A stretch of DNA of 64,000 nt. Origin: Streptosporangiaceae bacterium. GTDB taxonomy: Bacteria > Actinomycetota > Actinomycetes > Streptosporangiales > Streptosporangiaceae. This document shows positions 42,046 through 50,479 of the stretch, in pieces; positions within the stretch are counted from its first letter, which is position 1, and each line of letters opens with the position of its first letter. The notes beneath the pieces are model-generated. The model saw only the letters and a program-made list of their open reading frames with translations, was not told where the DNA came from and did no database searches. The stretch covers positions 1 through 64,000 of the forward strand of contig JAFAZE010000070.1 of assembly GCA_019239975.1 (NCBI GenBank), in the 5' to 3' direction. Made by a program: the position numbers and the translations under genes.

Positions 42046-43005
42046 GTGACCAGCGATGAGACGCGGGACGGGGTATCGCTGACCAACCTCGGCCAGCCGC
42101 TGTTCGACGGGGCCGGGGCCGCCAAGCGCGACCTCGTGGATTACCTCGACGCGGTACGCGGCCAGCTCATCCCCGTGCTGCGGGACCGGCCGCTGTCGGT
42201 GATCCGGGTGCTGCGGGGCCAGCCGCCGTTCATGCAGAAGAACGTCCCGCGGTACACCCCCGAATGGGTGCGCACCGTGCGGGTCTGGGCGGAGGCGTCA
42301 CACCGCGAGGTCTCCTATGCGCTGTGCGACGACCGGCCGACGCTGCTGTGGTTCGCCAACCAGCGTGCCGTCGAATACCACCCGACGCTGTCCACGGCCG
42401 GCGACCTGCACCATCCGACGCACCTGGTGCTGGACATAGACCCCCCGGAGGGGGACGCGTTCGGCCTGGCGGTACGCGCCGCCCAGCTGGTGCGCCAGGC
42501 CCTGGCCGACGCGGGCCTGGCGGGCGCCGTCAAGACCAGCGGCGCCAAGGGGGTGCACGTGTTCGTTCCGGTCGCCGCCGGCACCACGAGCGAGGACGCG
42601 GCCGCCGCCACCCGCGCGATTGCGGTCCGCGCCGAGCGGCTGGACCCGGCCCTGGCCACGACGGCGTTCATCCGTGAGGACCGGGGCGGGAAGGTGTTCA
42701 TCGACTCCACCCGGTCCGGCGGGACCAGCGTCGTGGCGGCGTACAGCCCCCGGGTCCGGCCGGGCGCCACGGTGTCGTTCCCGGTGCCCTGGGAGGACCT
42801 CGAAAGCGTCGCGCCCGCGGATTTCACCGTGCACAACGCGGCGCCGCTGATCACATCCGGTGATCCGTGGGCCGCGCTGATGCCCGGGCCGCAGCCGCTG
42901 GACGCCGCCCTTGTCGAGGAGGGCCACACGATCCCGATCGCGCGGGTGCACGCGATGCACGAGGGAAAGCGCCGCGCCCGCGCCCGCCGCGACGCGGCCA
43001 CCTGA
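42046..43005 (+). CDS. LigD-type polymerase/primase (non-homologous end joining)
   Basis: A 319-residue stand-alone polymerase domain of the archaeo-eukaryotic primase superfamily, as found at one end of LigD. It adds ribonucleotides or fills gaps at Ku-bound ends. Motif I is HLVLDIDPPEGDAF, with the metal-binding Asp pair near residue 131. Motif II is VKTSGAKGVHVFVPV and the third motif region is FIREDRGGKVFIDSTRSGGTS. No ligase or phosphoesterase domain is attached, and none is in the window. The GTG start is probably leaderless. The Ku gene at 5974 supplies the expected partner. Confidence 0.93.
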   Translation: MTSDETRDGVSLTNLGQPLFDGAGAAKRDLVDYLDAVRGQLIPVLRDRPLSVIRVLRGQPPFMQKNVPRYTPEWVRTVRVWAEASHREVSYALCDDRPTLLWFANQRAVEYHPTLSTAGDLHHPTHLVLDIDPPEGDAFGLAVRAAQLVRQALADAGLAGAVKTSGAKGVHVFVPVAAGTTSEDAAAATRAIAVRAERLDPALATTAFIREDRGGKVFIDSTRSGGTSVVAAYSPRVRPGATVSFPVPWEDLESVAPADFTVHNAAPLITSGDPWAALMPGPQPLDAALVEEGHTIPIARVHAMHEGKRRARARRDAAT

Positions 43006-43021
43006 GCGTCCGTCCGCGGGC

Positions 43022-43822
43022 TCAGCCGCCTGCGCGGGCGAGCCGAAGCTGCCTTTCGTGCGCGGCGCGGAGCCAGTCCTTCGTGATCCGCGGGTCGCTG
43101 AACGGCTTCCCGCGTTCCAGCGCGTCCAGGTACGCGCCGTCCGCGGCGAGCCGCCGGCGGAACTCGGCGGCGTCCCCCGCGTGCCCATGGCCGGGTATCA
43201 CCCGCCGCACTTCCCGCAGCGCGGACAGCCGCGTGAGCGCGAGCCGGTAGTCGCCGACGGGATCGGCTCCGAGCGTGTCCAGCAGCGGGATCTCGATGTC
43301 GGAGCACATGTCGCCGGCGATGAGCGTGCCGCTGCCCGGCAGGAAGACGGCCCCGTGGCCCGGCGCGTGCCCGTCGTGGATGATCAGCTGCGCGGCTGGC
43401 CCGTCCCACGGTATGGCGCCGGCGTCCAGCGCGGCCAGGCGGCCGATCAGGGCGGCCTCATGGCCCGGTGCCGATCGCCGGGCCTCGCCGAGTATGGCCT
43501 CCCGGTCCCGGTCGGCGATGGCCACGGCCGCGGGCGCGGCGTACCTGGGAACATCGCCGAGCTCGCGGTGCCACAGAACGTGGTCCCAGTGCGGATGCGT
43601 CGACCAGGCGACCCGGGGCCGCAGGCCGCGCCCGGCGAGCTCGGCGGCCAGTCCCGCCAGTTCGGGAACGGTCACCCCGGGGTCGATGAGCAGGCACCCG
43701 CCGCCGGCTCCGACGACGACCGTGCTCGTGGTCACGTCGAACTCGCTGGTCGCGATCAGCACGGCGCCCGGGCCGCCGCTGGGCTCACCGCGCAGCCGCC
43801 CGGCGCCGCTCGTCTCGCTCAC
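43022..43822 (-). CDS. Metallo-beta-lactamase-fold hydrolase
   Basis: A 266-residue MBL-fold protein with the metal-binding motif STHPHWDHVLWH, a second ligand region DGHAPGHGAVFLPGSGTLIAGDM and a final His in VIPGHGHAG. The insertion of helices in the middle resembles small-molecule hydrolases rather than RNases. The GTG start overlaps the stop of the RecQ-like gene (GTGA), so it is the last gene of the STAND-RecQ-MBL operon. It could cleave a nucleotide or lactone, but the sequence does not decide. Confidence 0.88.
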   Translation of the reverse strand: MSETSGAGRLRGEPSGGPGAVLIATSEFDVTTSTVVVGAGGGCLLIDPGVTVPELAGLAAELAGRGLRPRVAWSTHPHWDHVLWHRELGDVPRYAAPAAVAIADRDREAILGEARRSAPGHEAALIGRLAALDAGAIPWDGPAAQLIIHDGHAPGHGAVFLPGSGTLIAGDMCSDIEIPLLDTLGADPVGDYRLALTRLSALREVRRVIPGHGHAGDAAEFRRRLAADGAYLDALERGKPFSDPRITKDWLRAAHERQLRLARAGG

Positions 43823-45056
43823 CGCGGCCTGAGCAGGTGCCTGCGGGTTACCACCTGCGTGGCCAGCTCGCGGTCGGTCATCTCCGCGTACCGGCGCATC
43901 ATCTCCACGCGGGATCGCTCGGCCGACCGGTGGAGCCGCGCTCGTTCTGCTGCCTTCGACGCTGCCTCAGCCGGAGCCGGCGAGTCAGCGGCCTGCTCGA
44001 TCCTTCGCCCGAGGCGGACGGCGCCGGCCGCCTCCAGCAGGTTGAGCAGTTCGGCCAGCCGCACCGGGGTCATCCCGGTACGAGCGGCCAGCTCCCGCCG
44101 GGTGAGCGGGCCGTCCACCGCGCTCGCCACGGCGGCCAGATCGCCCTCGTCCGGCACGCCGGCCGCGAAGAACCGCCGCATTCCCAGGTCCTCGGCCCGG
44201 TAGAAGCAGATCGCGGCGGACGGCTTGCCGTCCCTGCCGCCTCGGCCGATCTCCTGGTAGTACTCGTCGAGCGAGCCGGGCACCGAGGCGTGCACGACGA
44301 AACGCACGTCGCCGCGTACAGCAGGCCCGACCCCTCCTGTTCCCGCACCGCGGTGAGCATGGCTTCCCGTTTCTCGTCCGCGCGGTGAAAGGCGCGCACG
44401 GCCAGGCGGATCTCGGGCTGGTCGAAATCCCTGATCACCTGGCGGGGATCGGCCAGGCTGAGCCTGTCGATGATTTCCTCGCGCACCGGCGGGGCGGCGG
44501 TCGCCGTGACGGCAGCGATCGCCGGCCGCTCGCGGAACGCGCCGATGACCCCGCCGAGCCGCAGGTAGTCGGGGCGGAAGTCGTGCCCCCACGAGGCGAT
44601 GCAGTGCGCTTCGCCGACCGCGAAAAGCCGCACCGGAGCCCGCGCGATGCTGGTTCGCACGTCGTCCCTCGCGAGCTGTTCGGGTGCCAGGAAGACGAAG
44701 CCCGAACCGCCGGTGGCGAGCAGCCGGCCGGCCTCGTCCCTGGCGGACCGGCGCGACAGCGCGTTGACCGTCACCGCGGTCAGGCCACGTGCCCGCAGCG
44801 CGCGTGCCTGATCGCGCTGCAGCGCCAGCAGCGGCGAAACGACGATGGCCGGGCCGCCGAGGGCGATGGCCGCGATCTCGTAGATCGCCGATTTCCCGGC
44901 CCCGCTGGGCAGCACGGCCAGGCAGTCCTGGCCAGCGGCCAGCGCCGCCGCGGCCTCCCACTGGGCGGGGCGCAGCGCGGCGAAGCCGAGAACGTCGCTG
45001 GCGATCTGGCGGACCCGCTGCTGAACCTGCCCGTTGCTGCCCACCGGTTCCGCCAT
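43819..45056 (-). pseudogene. RecQ-like helicase gene broken by an internal deletion
   Basis: The first frame (45056 to ~44309) encodes the N-terminal RecA domain: Walker A-like LPSGAGKSAIYE, SPLLALQRDQ, and GEAHCIASWGHDFRPDY where RecQ has DEAH. It continues to GSGLLYAAT. The sequence then switches frame and resumes at DVRFVVHASVPGSLDEYYQE (then IGRGGRDG), motif VI of RecQ. The ~55-65 residues that normally separate these parts, including the GMGIDKPD region, are absent. A GCGACG micro-repeat at the junction (~44305) suggests the mechanism. A winged-helix-like C-terminus ending in RRHLLRPR remains. The start overlaps the STAND gene stop (TAATG). Confidence 0.85.
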
Positions 45057-47482
45057 TACCCGGCCTCGCCCCCCGGAACCCCCGGGCCAGCAGGCTCTTC
45101 TCCCCGCGCCAACCGCGCCTCGATCGGCTGGGTGTCGGTGCTTGGCACGTCGCGGGCTGCCGCCAGCGCGAGCTGCCAGCTCTGCCGGGCGGCGCCGGGC
45201 TGCCCGGCCGCGAGCTGCGCGTCGCCGAGGCTGGTCAGGCTGGTGGCCTGGCCGGTGGGGTCGCGGATGTCCCGGTAGATCGCCAGCGCCTGCTGGTAGT
45301 GGCTGATCGCCTGCTCGTAGTCGCCCAGACCCCGGCAGGCGAACCCGATGCTGTCCAGCGCGTCGGCCGCGCCGCTGCGGGCGCCGGACTCCCGGTGCAG
45401 CTCCACCGCCCGCCGGCAGTGCCGCAGCGCATCCTCGTACTGGCCGAGGCGGGCGCACAGCCAGCCGACCGCGTTCTCCGAGTACGCCAGCTTGGCCCGG
45501 TCGCCGAACGACCGGCGCAGCCGCAGCGACTCCCGGGCGTGCGTCAGCGCCTCGGCGTACCGGCCCTGCTGGTCCAGCAGGGCGGCCAGGCCGTGCTGCA
45601 CCTCCGCGACGCTGACCTGGTCGTCCAGCCGGGTGAAGACCCGCAACGACTCCCGCAGGTGCGCGTCGGATTCCTCGATGTCCCCGAGCCTGGCGCACGC
45701 GTGCGCGAGTTCGTGACGGATGTGGCCCACGCCTTCGAGATCGTTCAGGCGCTCCGCCGCGCTCAGCGCGATCCGCTGGCTGGCGGCGTAATCGTGGATC
45801 AGCCCGCGCCGGTTGAGCTGCGAGGCCAGCGTCCAGGCCAGCCGCCAGCAGTACTCGTCGAGGCCATGGCTGGCGGCGTGCGCCACGGCCGCCATCAGTA
45901 CCTGGTGCTCGGCCTGGAACCAGGCCAGTGCCTGCTCGTAGGCGACGAAAGCCTCCGGTGTCACCCCGCGGACCGGCGGCGGCAACTTGATGCGGTGCCG
46001 TGCCGGGTACATCAGCATCATGCCGGCGTGCGCGGTTCGCAGGTAGTGATCGAGCAGCCGCCGTTCCGCCGCCGCCAGCTTTTCGCCCTTGCCGGCCGCG
46101 CGTGCCTGCCCGGCCGCGTATCCGCGCACCAGGTCGTGGAAGGTGAACCTGCCGGGAACGTGCTCTTCGATCAGGTGCGCATGGGTGAGCTCGTCCAGCG
46201 CCTTGCGCGCCTCGCCGAGGGGGACGCCGGCCAGGCTGGCGGCGGCGGCCGCGTTCACGTCGGGGCCGGGGTGAATGCCCAGCAGCCGGAACATTCGGGC
46301 GGCGCGGTCACCGAGGTGGTGGTAGGACCAGGAGAAAACCGTCCGTGTGGTGGCCACTGGGTCCGCGGTGCCGACGCCGCGGCTGCGGCTTCGGAACTCG
46401 CTGCAGAACACGGCGAGCGGGAATTCCGGGTGGGCGGCGGCGTGCGCGGCGGCGACGCTGAGCGCCAGCGGCAGCCGGGCGCACAGCTCGCCTAGTTCGT
46501 CCGCGGCCTCCGGCTCGGTCTCGACCGGGTCGGCCCCGAGACGGCGGACCAGCAGGTCACGCCCCTCCTCCCGGGTGAACGGCTCGAGCCGCAGCACCTG
46601 CGCGTCCCCGGCGAGCCCGGCCAGCGGGCCGCGGGTCGTGACGAGCGTGAGGCAGCCGGGACTGTCCGGCAGCAGGGGGCGCACCTGGGCCGCGTCGCGC
46701 GCGTTGTCCACCACGACGAGCACGCGCCTGCCGGCGAGCAGGCTTCGGTACAGCGCCGCCTGGTCGTCCACGCTCACCGGGACGGATTTCGGTGAGATCC
46801 CGAAGGCGTCAAGGAAACCGCGCAGCGCCTCACCGCCGGTCACCGGCCGCGCGCCAGCCCCGCCGCCGTCGTTCGCCTCGTCCCCGCCGAATCCGCGCAG
46901 GTTGACGTAAAGATGCCCGTCCGGAAACCGGTCAGCGACCCGGTGGCCGAGGTGACTCGCCAGCGCCGTCTTGCCGACCCCGGCTGTTCCCTCGATCACG
47001 ACGACGACGCCGCGGTCGCTCCCGGCCGCCCGTTCCGCCAGGCCGTCCAGGGCGTCCAGCTGGGCGTCCCGGCCGATGAAATACCTGGTGGCGATCGGAA
47101 GCTGGCGTGGCCGGGGCAGCACTCCTCCGGGCTCCTGGGGGTACCAGCTCGGCTTGAACGCCCTGGCCCACAGGTCAACCAGATGCCGGGCCTCGATGCC
47201 CTCTGTCGCCAGCCTCTCGGTAAGCTTCCTGATCGCCTTGCGCGGCGGCAGCGACTCGCCGTCCAGCCAGCGCCCCCACTGCGACCGGCTGTAGAAGTTC
47301 GGTTCGCTGGCACCGGAGGTGGCGGAGGAGGTGGCTTTCTCCAGCGCCTGGGGCGAAAGCCCGGCGGCATCGACCAAGCGCCGCAATTCTCCGCAGAAGT
47401 CCCGCTCGGCGGGCGTCAGCCGAGCAGGCAGCGGCGCCCGCCGCTGGTCACGATTCTGCACCCGGACTCCCGCGCTGGTCAC
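45056..47482 (-). CDS. STAND NTPase: helix-turn-helix, NB-ARC and TPR repeats
   Basis: An 808-residue signal-transduction ATPase. The N-terminal ~110 residues include SQWGRWLDGESLPPRKAI, similar to helix-turn-helix segments of actinobacterial NB-ARC proteins. The NB-ARC domain has Walker A GTAGVGKTA (165-173), Walker B RRVLVVVDNARD, and the GLPL-equivalent ARLPLALSVAAAHAA. A winged-helix adapter ends near 470 (FTFHDLVRGYAA). The C-terminal ~300 residues are TPR-like repeats such as YAEALTHARESLRLRRSFGD. Such proteins act as switch regulators of secondary metabolism or as immune sensors. The GTG start is preceded by two copies of a GGGACAATTCA motif. Confidence 0.9.
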   Translation of the reverse strand: MTSAGVRVQNRDQRRAPLPARLTPAERDFCGELRRLVDAAGLSPQALEKATSSATSGASEPNFYSRSQWGRWLDGESLPPRKAIRKLTERLATEGIEARHLVDLWARAFKPSWYPQEPGGVLPRPRQLPIATRYFIGRDAQLDALDGLAERAAGSDRGVVVVIEGTAGVGKTALASHLGHRVADRFPDGHLYVNLRGFGGDEANDGGGAGARPVTGGEALRGFLDAFGISPKSVPVSVDDQAALYRSLLAGRRVLVVVDNARDAAQVRPLLPDSPGCLTLVTTRGPLAGLAGDAQVLRLEPFTREEGRDLLVRRLGADPVETEPEAADELGELCARLPLALSVAAAHAAAHPEFPLAVFCSEFRSRSRGVGTADPVATTRTVFSWSYHHLGDRAARMFRLLGIHPGPDVNAAAAASLAGVPLGEARKALDELTHAHLIEEHVPGRFTFHDLVRGYAAGQARAAGKGEKLAAAERRLLDHYLRTAHAGMMLMYPARHRIKLPPPVRGVTPEAFVAYEQALAWFQAEHQVLMAAVAHAASHGLDEYCWRLAWTLASQLNRRGLIHDYAASQRIALSAAERLNDLEGVGHIRHELAHACARLGDIEESDAHLRESLRVFTRLDDQVSVAEVQHGLAALLDQQGRYAEALTHARESLRLRRSFGDRAKLAYSENAVGWLCARLGQYEDALRHCRRAVELHRESGARSGAADALDSIGFACRGLGDYEQAISHYQQALAIYRDIRDPTGQATSLTSLGDAQLAAGQPGAARQSWQLALAAARDVPSTDTQPIEARLARGEEPAGPGVPGGEAG

Positions 47483-48113
47483 GGTCTATGCCGCATCGAG
47501 CCTCGTGAATTGTCCCGGACGTCCCGGTATACCCCACGGTATCTCAGTCGACCGCAGCGCGTTACCGGGATGGCCAGAATCCGCTTGAATTGTCCCGTAA
47601 ACAATCCTCCGCGCGCCCCTCCTGAGACCGCTCCTCCCCGCCCTCCGTCCCTGCCTGCCCCTCCATCCTTCCCCACGGCCCCTTTGCCTGCGCAGCGCCC
47701 TCTGCTGGTCCGGCCGCCTCGCCCGTGCCCCGGCCTCCACGCTGCGGCTCCCCTACGCCTGCGCTGCGGTCCGTCCGCCTCGCCACTGCCCCTGGCCTGT
47801 GCCGCGGCCCTCCGCCCGTCCGGCCGCCCCGCCACTGCCCCACCGCCTCGCCACTGCCTGCCGCTTCGCGCCACTGCCCCTGGCCTGTGCCGCGGCCCTC
47901 CGCGCGTCCGTGCCCCGCCCTTCCCGCGCCCCGCTCCTTGCACCTGCACCCCGTCCTCCCCCTCGTCCTGCTGCCCTTCGGTCCGCGCCACCGCTCGCTG
48001 CGCTTGTACCCGCCCTCCCGCTCGTCCCGCCATCCCCTCGCTCACACCCGTCCCTCCATCCACTACGGGTAAGGCAATACAGACCTTCAGGTCAGGGTGT
48101 GGTGAACCGCCGA
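47483..48113. other. Gene-free, pyrimidine-rich intergenic tract with internal repeats
   Basis: The first 110 bases are the likely promoter zone of the STAND gene and contain GAATTGTCCCG twice (about 47508 and 47586). From about 47610 to 48060 the plus strand is strongly C/T-rich. It contains a direct repeat of about 37 bases, GCCACTGCCCCTGGCCTGTG and following (about 47785 and 47873). Open frames here have Arg/Pro/Ala composition and no start signals, so I do not call a gene. Confidence 0.6.
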
Positions 48114-48136
48114 TTGTCAGTGCCTGCTGATAGGTT
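48114..48136 (+). promoter_or_regulatory. PafBC-type DNA-damage promoter, exact consensus match
   Basis: TTGTCAGTG (48114-48122), eight spacer bases and TAGGTT (48131-48136) match the recalled actinobacterial consensus TTGTCRGTG-N8-TAnnnT at every specified position. The ATG of the DUF222/HNH gene lies 50 bases downstream with its own ribosome-binding site GGAAGG. This predicts damage-inducible expression of that gene. Confidence 0.85.
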
Positions 48137-48185
48137 CGAGGTAAAGATAAAAGCCATAGAGTTACCGAACGGAAGGTGGCCTTCC

Positions 48186-50414
48186 ATGACGGCGCGACCG
48201 GCACCCGGGCACGGGCGGGACGACGATCCCGCTCGCGATGCCCGCTTGCCGGGCAGCCCTCCATTTGGCGGCCCTCCGTCGGGCAGCGCCGCGCCAGGCG
48301 GCGCCACGTCAGGCAGGGACGCGGCCGTAACGCCAGGCAGCGTCCCGCACGACAACGGCGCACCCGGCGGTCGGCGGCGCGCTAAGCCGCATGACGGCCA
48401 GGTCCATGACGGCCAGGCGTATAACAGTCAGGTCCATAACAGTCGGGCCCATGACGGCCAGGCGTCTGACGGCCAGGCCCATGACGGCCAGGCGTCTGAC
48501 GGCCAAGTGCGCGACAGCCGGGCGCATGCCTTCGCCCAGGGCGGTGTCCTGGCCACCGCGGCGCCGTGCGCCGCACTGGGTATCGTGCTCGATGAGATAT
48601 CCGGCCCGGGCCGCACCTGCCCGGCCACCACCGCTGATGAGCTGATGGGCCTGCTGGGCCGGTGGGATGCCCAGGAATCGTGGGTCGCCGGCGCCAAGCT
48701 CGGCGTGCTGCGGGCGCTGATCCGCCGCCATCCCGCCCCCGCCGCCGGGGTGCGGCCGGGCGGCCTGCCGCAGGCTTGGGCGCCGGAGCTGGCCAGCCAA
48801 GTCACCCTGGAACTGGGTATCTCCGGCCGCGCCGCGGACGCCCTGCTGGACCTGGCCTGGACCCTGGAAGCCCGGCTGCCGCTCACCGCCGCCGCCCTGG
48901 AGGGCGGCATCCTCACCCTGACCAAGACCCGGATCATCGCCGAGATCACCAGCGTCCTGTCCGATGAGCAGGCGGCCCAGGCGGAGGCGCTGATCGCGGC
49001 ACGGTGGGCGGGCAAGACCCCCTCCCAGATCGCCGCCATGATCGGCCGGGCGGTGGTCAGCGTGGACCCGGACGGGGCGCGCAGGCGGCGGGAGGAGGCC
49101 GAGCGCGACAAGGCGCGGGTGCAGTTCTGGCGGGAGCACTGCGGGACCGCGGCGATCGCCGCGTTCGGGCTACCCACCGACCGGGCGCTGGAGGCGAACC
49201 AGAACATCCAGAACCGGGCCCTGGCGTACAAGAAGGCGGGAATCACCCGGGGCATGGACCAGTTGCGCGTGCTCGCCTACCTGGACCTGCTCACCGAAAA
49301 GGACTCCCGCGACGACCTCGCCGCATGGACCGCCACCGGCGGCGAGACCTCCGGTCGGAGCGGCGGCGCAGGCGGCGATCAGCCCGGAAGCCCGCTCACT
49401 GATCAGGGCGGCGGCGCGTGCGGCGCCCAGCCCGGAAGCCCGCACACTGACCAGGGCGGCGGCGCGGGCGGCGATCAGCCCGGATGCGCGGACAGCGGCC
49501 AGACCAGCGATACCGGCGGTCGCGCCGGCGGCACCGGCGAAGACTCCCGCGCCGCGGGCACCTCCGTGGAGGGCTCCGGCGGCGACATTCCCGGCGGCGG
49601 CCCCGGCACTGGCTGCACCGGCGGTACTCCCGGCGACGGCAGCGCCGGCAATGACGGCGTCCCCGGCAATCACGGGCGCCCGGAGGCAAAGGTCCCCGGC
49701 AGCGGGACCGGGGCTGGCCTCGCGGCGAACGTCAACCTCACTATTCCCCTCGCTACCCTGCTCGGCCTGGCCGAACGCCCCGGCGAAGCCCACGGCCTCG
49801 GCGCCATCGACCCAGCCCTGGCCCGCGGCCTGGCAGCATCCGCCGCCCGCAGCGACCGCTCCGCCTTCTGTGTCACCGTCACCGACAAGTACGGGCACGC
49901 CATCGGCCACGGCTGCGCCCGGATGGCAAGGTCCAGCAGGACGGAACGGAACAAACCGGGCGGCGGGGGCGGGAACCGGGACGGCCCGTCGTTCACCCGG
50001 CACACCGGTCACGGGCCGCCCGGCGGGTACGGCACCTGGACTCTCACCCTGGAAGGAGGCAGGACACTCACCGTCAAACTCGCCGCCATTCCCGTCACCG
50101 ACTGCGACCACCGGCTGGAGTCCAAGGGCCATGACCCGAGCCCCACCCTCCGCCATCTGGTCGAGATCCGGGACGGCGCCTGTGACTTCCCGCCCTGCGT
50201 GCGCCCCGCCCGCCGCTGCGACTTCGAGCACGCCATCCCCTACCACCAAGGCGGGCGGACCTGCGCATGTAACGGCGGGCCCCGCTGCCGGCATGACCAC
50301 CAGGTCAAACAGTCCACCGGGTGGGCCGTCCGGCAGCCGCTGCCCGGCTACCACGAATGGGTCACGCCCGCAGGCCGCGTCTACTCCACCGAACCCATGC
50401 GGTATCCCATCTGA
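48186..50414 (+). CDS. DUF222/HNH endonuclease (13E12 repeat family)
   Basis: A 742-residue protein of the DUF222-HNH family, called 13E12 repeat proteins in mycobacteria. After a low-complexity N-terminus, the DUF222 helical domain (about residues 120-380) contains GISGRAADALLDLAWTLEARLP and KTRIIAEITSVLSDEQA. A Gly-rich linker with Asp-Gln-Pro-Gly-Ser-Pro repeats follows. The C-terminal HNH nuclease has CDFPPCVRPARRCDFEHAIP, then YHQGG and CRHDHQVKQ, giving catalytic His and zinc Cys. The start is ATG after GGAAGGTGG. These proteins often surround mobile DNA, but their exact function is not settled. The PafBC-type promoter links it to DNA damage. Confidence 0.9.
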   Translation: MTARPAPGHGRDDDPARDARLPGSPPFGGPPSGSAAPGGATSGRDAAVTPGSVPHDNGAPGGRRRAKPHDGQVHDGQAYNSQVHNSRAHDGQASDGQAHDGQASDGQVRDSRAHAFAQGGVLATAAPCAALGIVLDEISGPGRTCPATTADELMGLLGRWDAQESWVAGAKLGVLRALIRRHPAPAAGVRPGGLPQAWAPELASQVTLELGISGRAADALLDLAWTLEARLPLTAAALEGGILTLTKTRIIAEITSVLSDEQAAQAEALIAARWAGKTPSQIAAMIGRAVVSVDPDGARRRREEAERDKARVQFWREHCGTAAIAAFGLPTDRALEANQNIQNRALAYKKAGITRGMDQLRVLAYLDLLTEKDSRDDLAAWTATGGETSGRSGGAGGDQPGSPLTDQGGGACGAQPGSPHTDQGGGAGGDQPGCADSGQTSDTGGRAGGTGEDSRAAGTSVEGSGGDIPGGGPGTGCTGGTPGDGSAGNDGVPGNHGRPEAKVPGSGTGAGLAANVNLTIPLATLLGLAERPGEAHGLGAIDPALARGLAASAARSDRSAFCVTVTDKYGHAIGHGCARMARSSRTERNKPGGGGGNRDGPSFTRHTGHGPPGGYGTWTLTLEGGRTLTVKLAAIPVTDCDHRLESKGHDPSPTLRHLVEIRDGACDFPPCVRPARRCDFEHAIPYHQGGRTCACNGGPRCRHDHQVKQSTGWAVRQPLPGYHEWVTPAGRVYSTEPMRYPI
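48390..48524. repeat. Nine 15-base tandem repeats in the HNH gene
   Basis: Nine consecutive five-residue units (HDGQV, HDGQA, YNSQV, HNSRA, HDGQA, SDGQA, HDGQA, SDGQV, RDSRA) are encoded by 15-base units. They lie before the DUF222 domain. Copy number could vary by slippage without breaking the frame. Confidence 0.88.
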
Positions 50415-50479
50415 ACCACGGTCGGGACTCAGCGCTGAACCCGCCTGGGACCGAGCACCGAGACGGCGAAGGGGAGAAG

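Noticed and set aside
47600-48185. Upstream extension of the HNH frame and other Pro/Arg-rich frames in the pyrimidine-rich tract
   Set aside because: The tract precedes the promoter at 48114-48136 and lacks start signals. The ATG at 48186 with GGAAGG upstream is the better start.
48390-48524. Possible CRISPR array because of regular short repeats
   Set aside because: The repeats are 15 bases, in frame, without spacers, and lie inside a coding gene.
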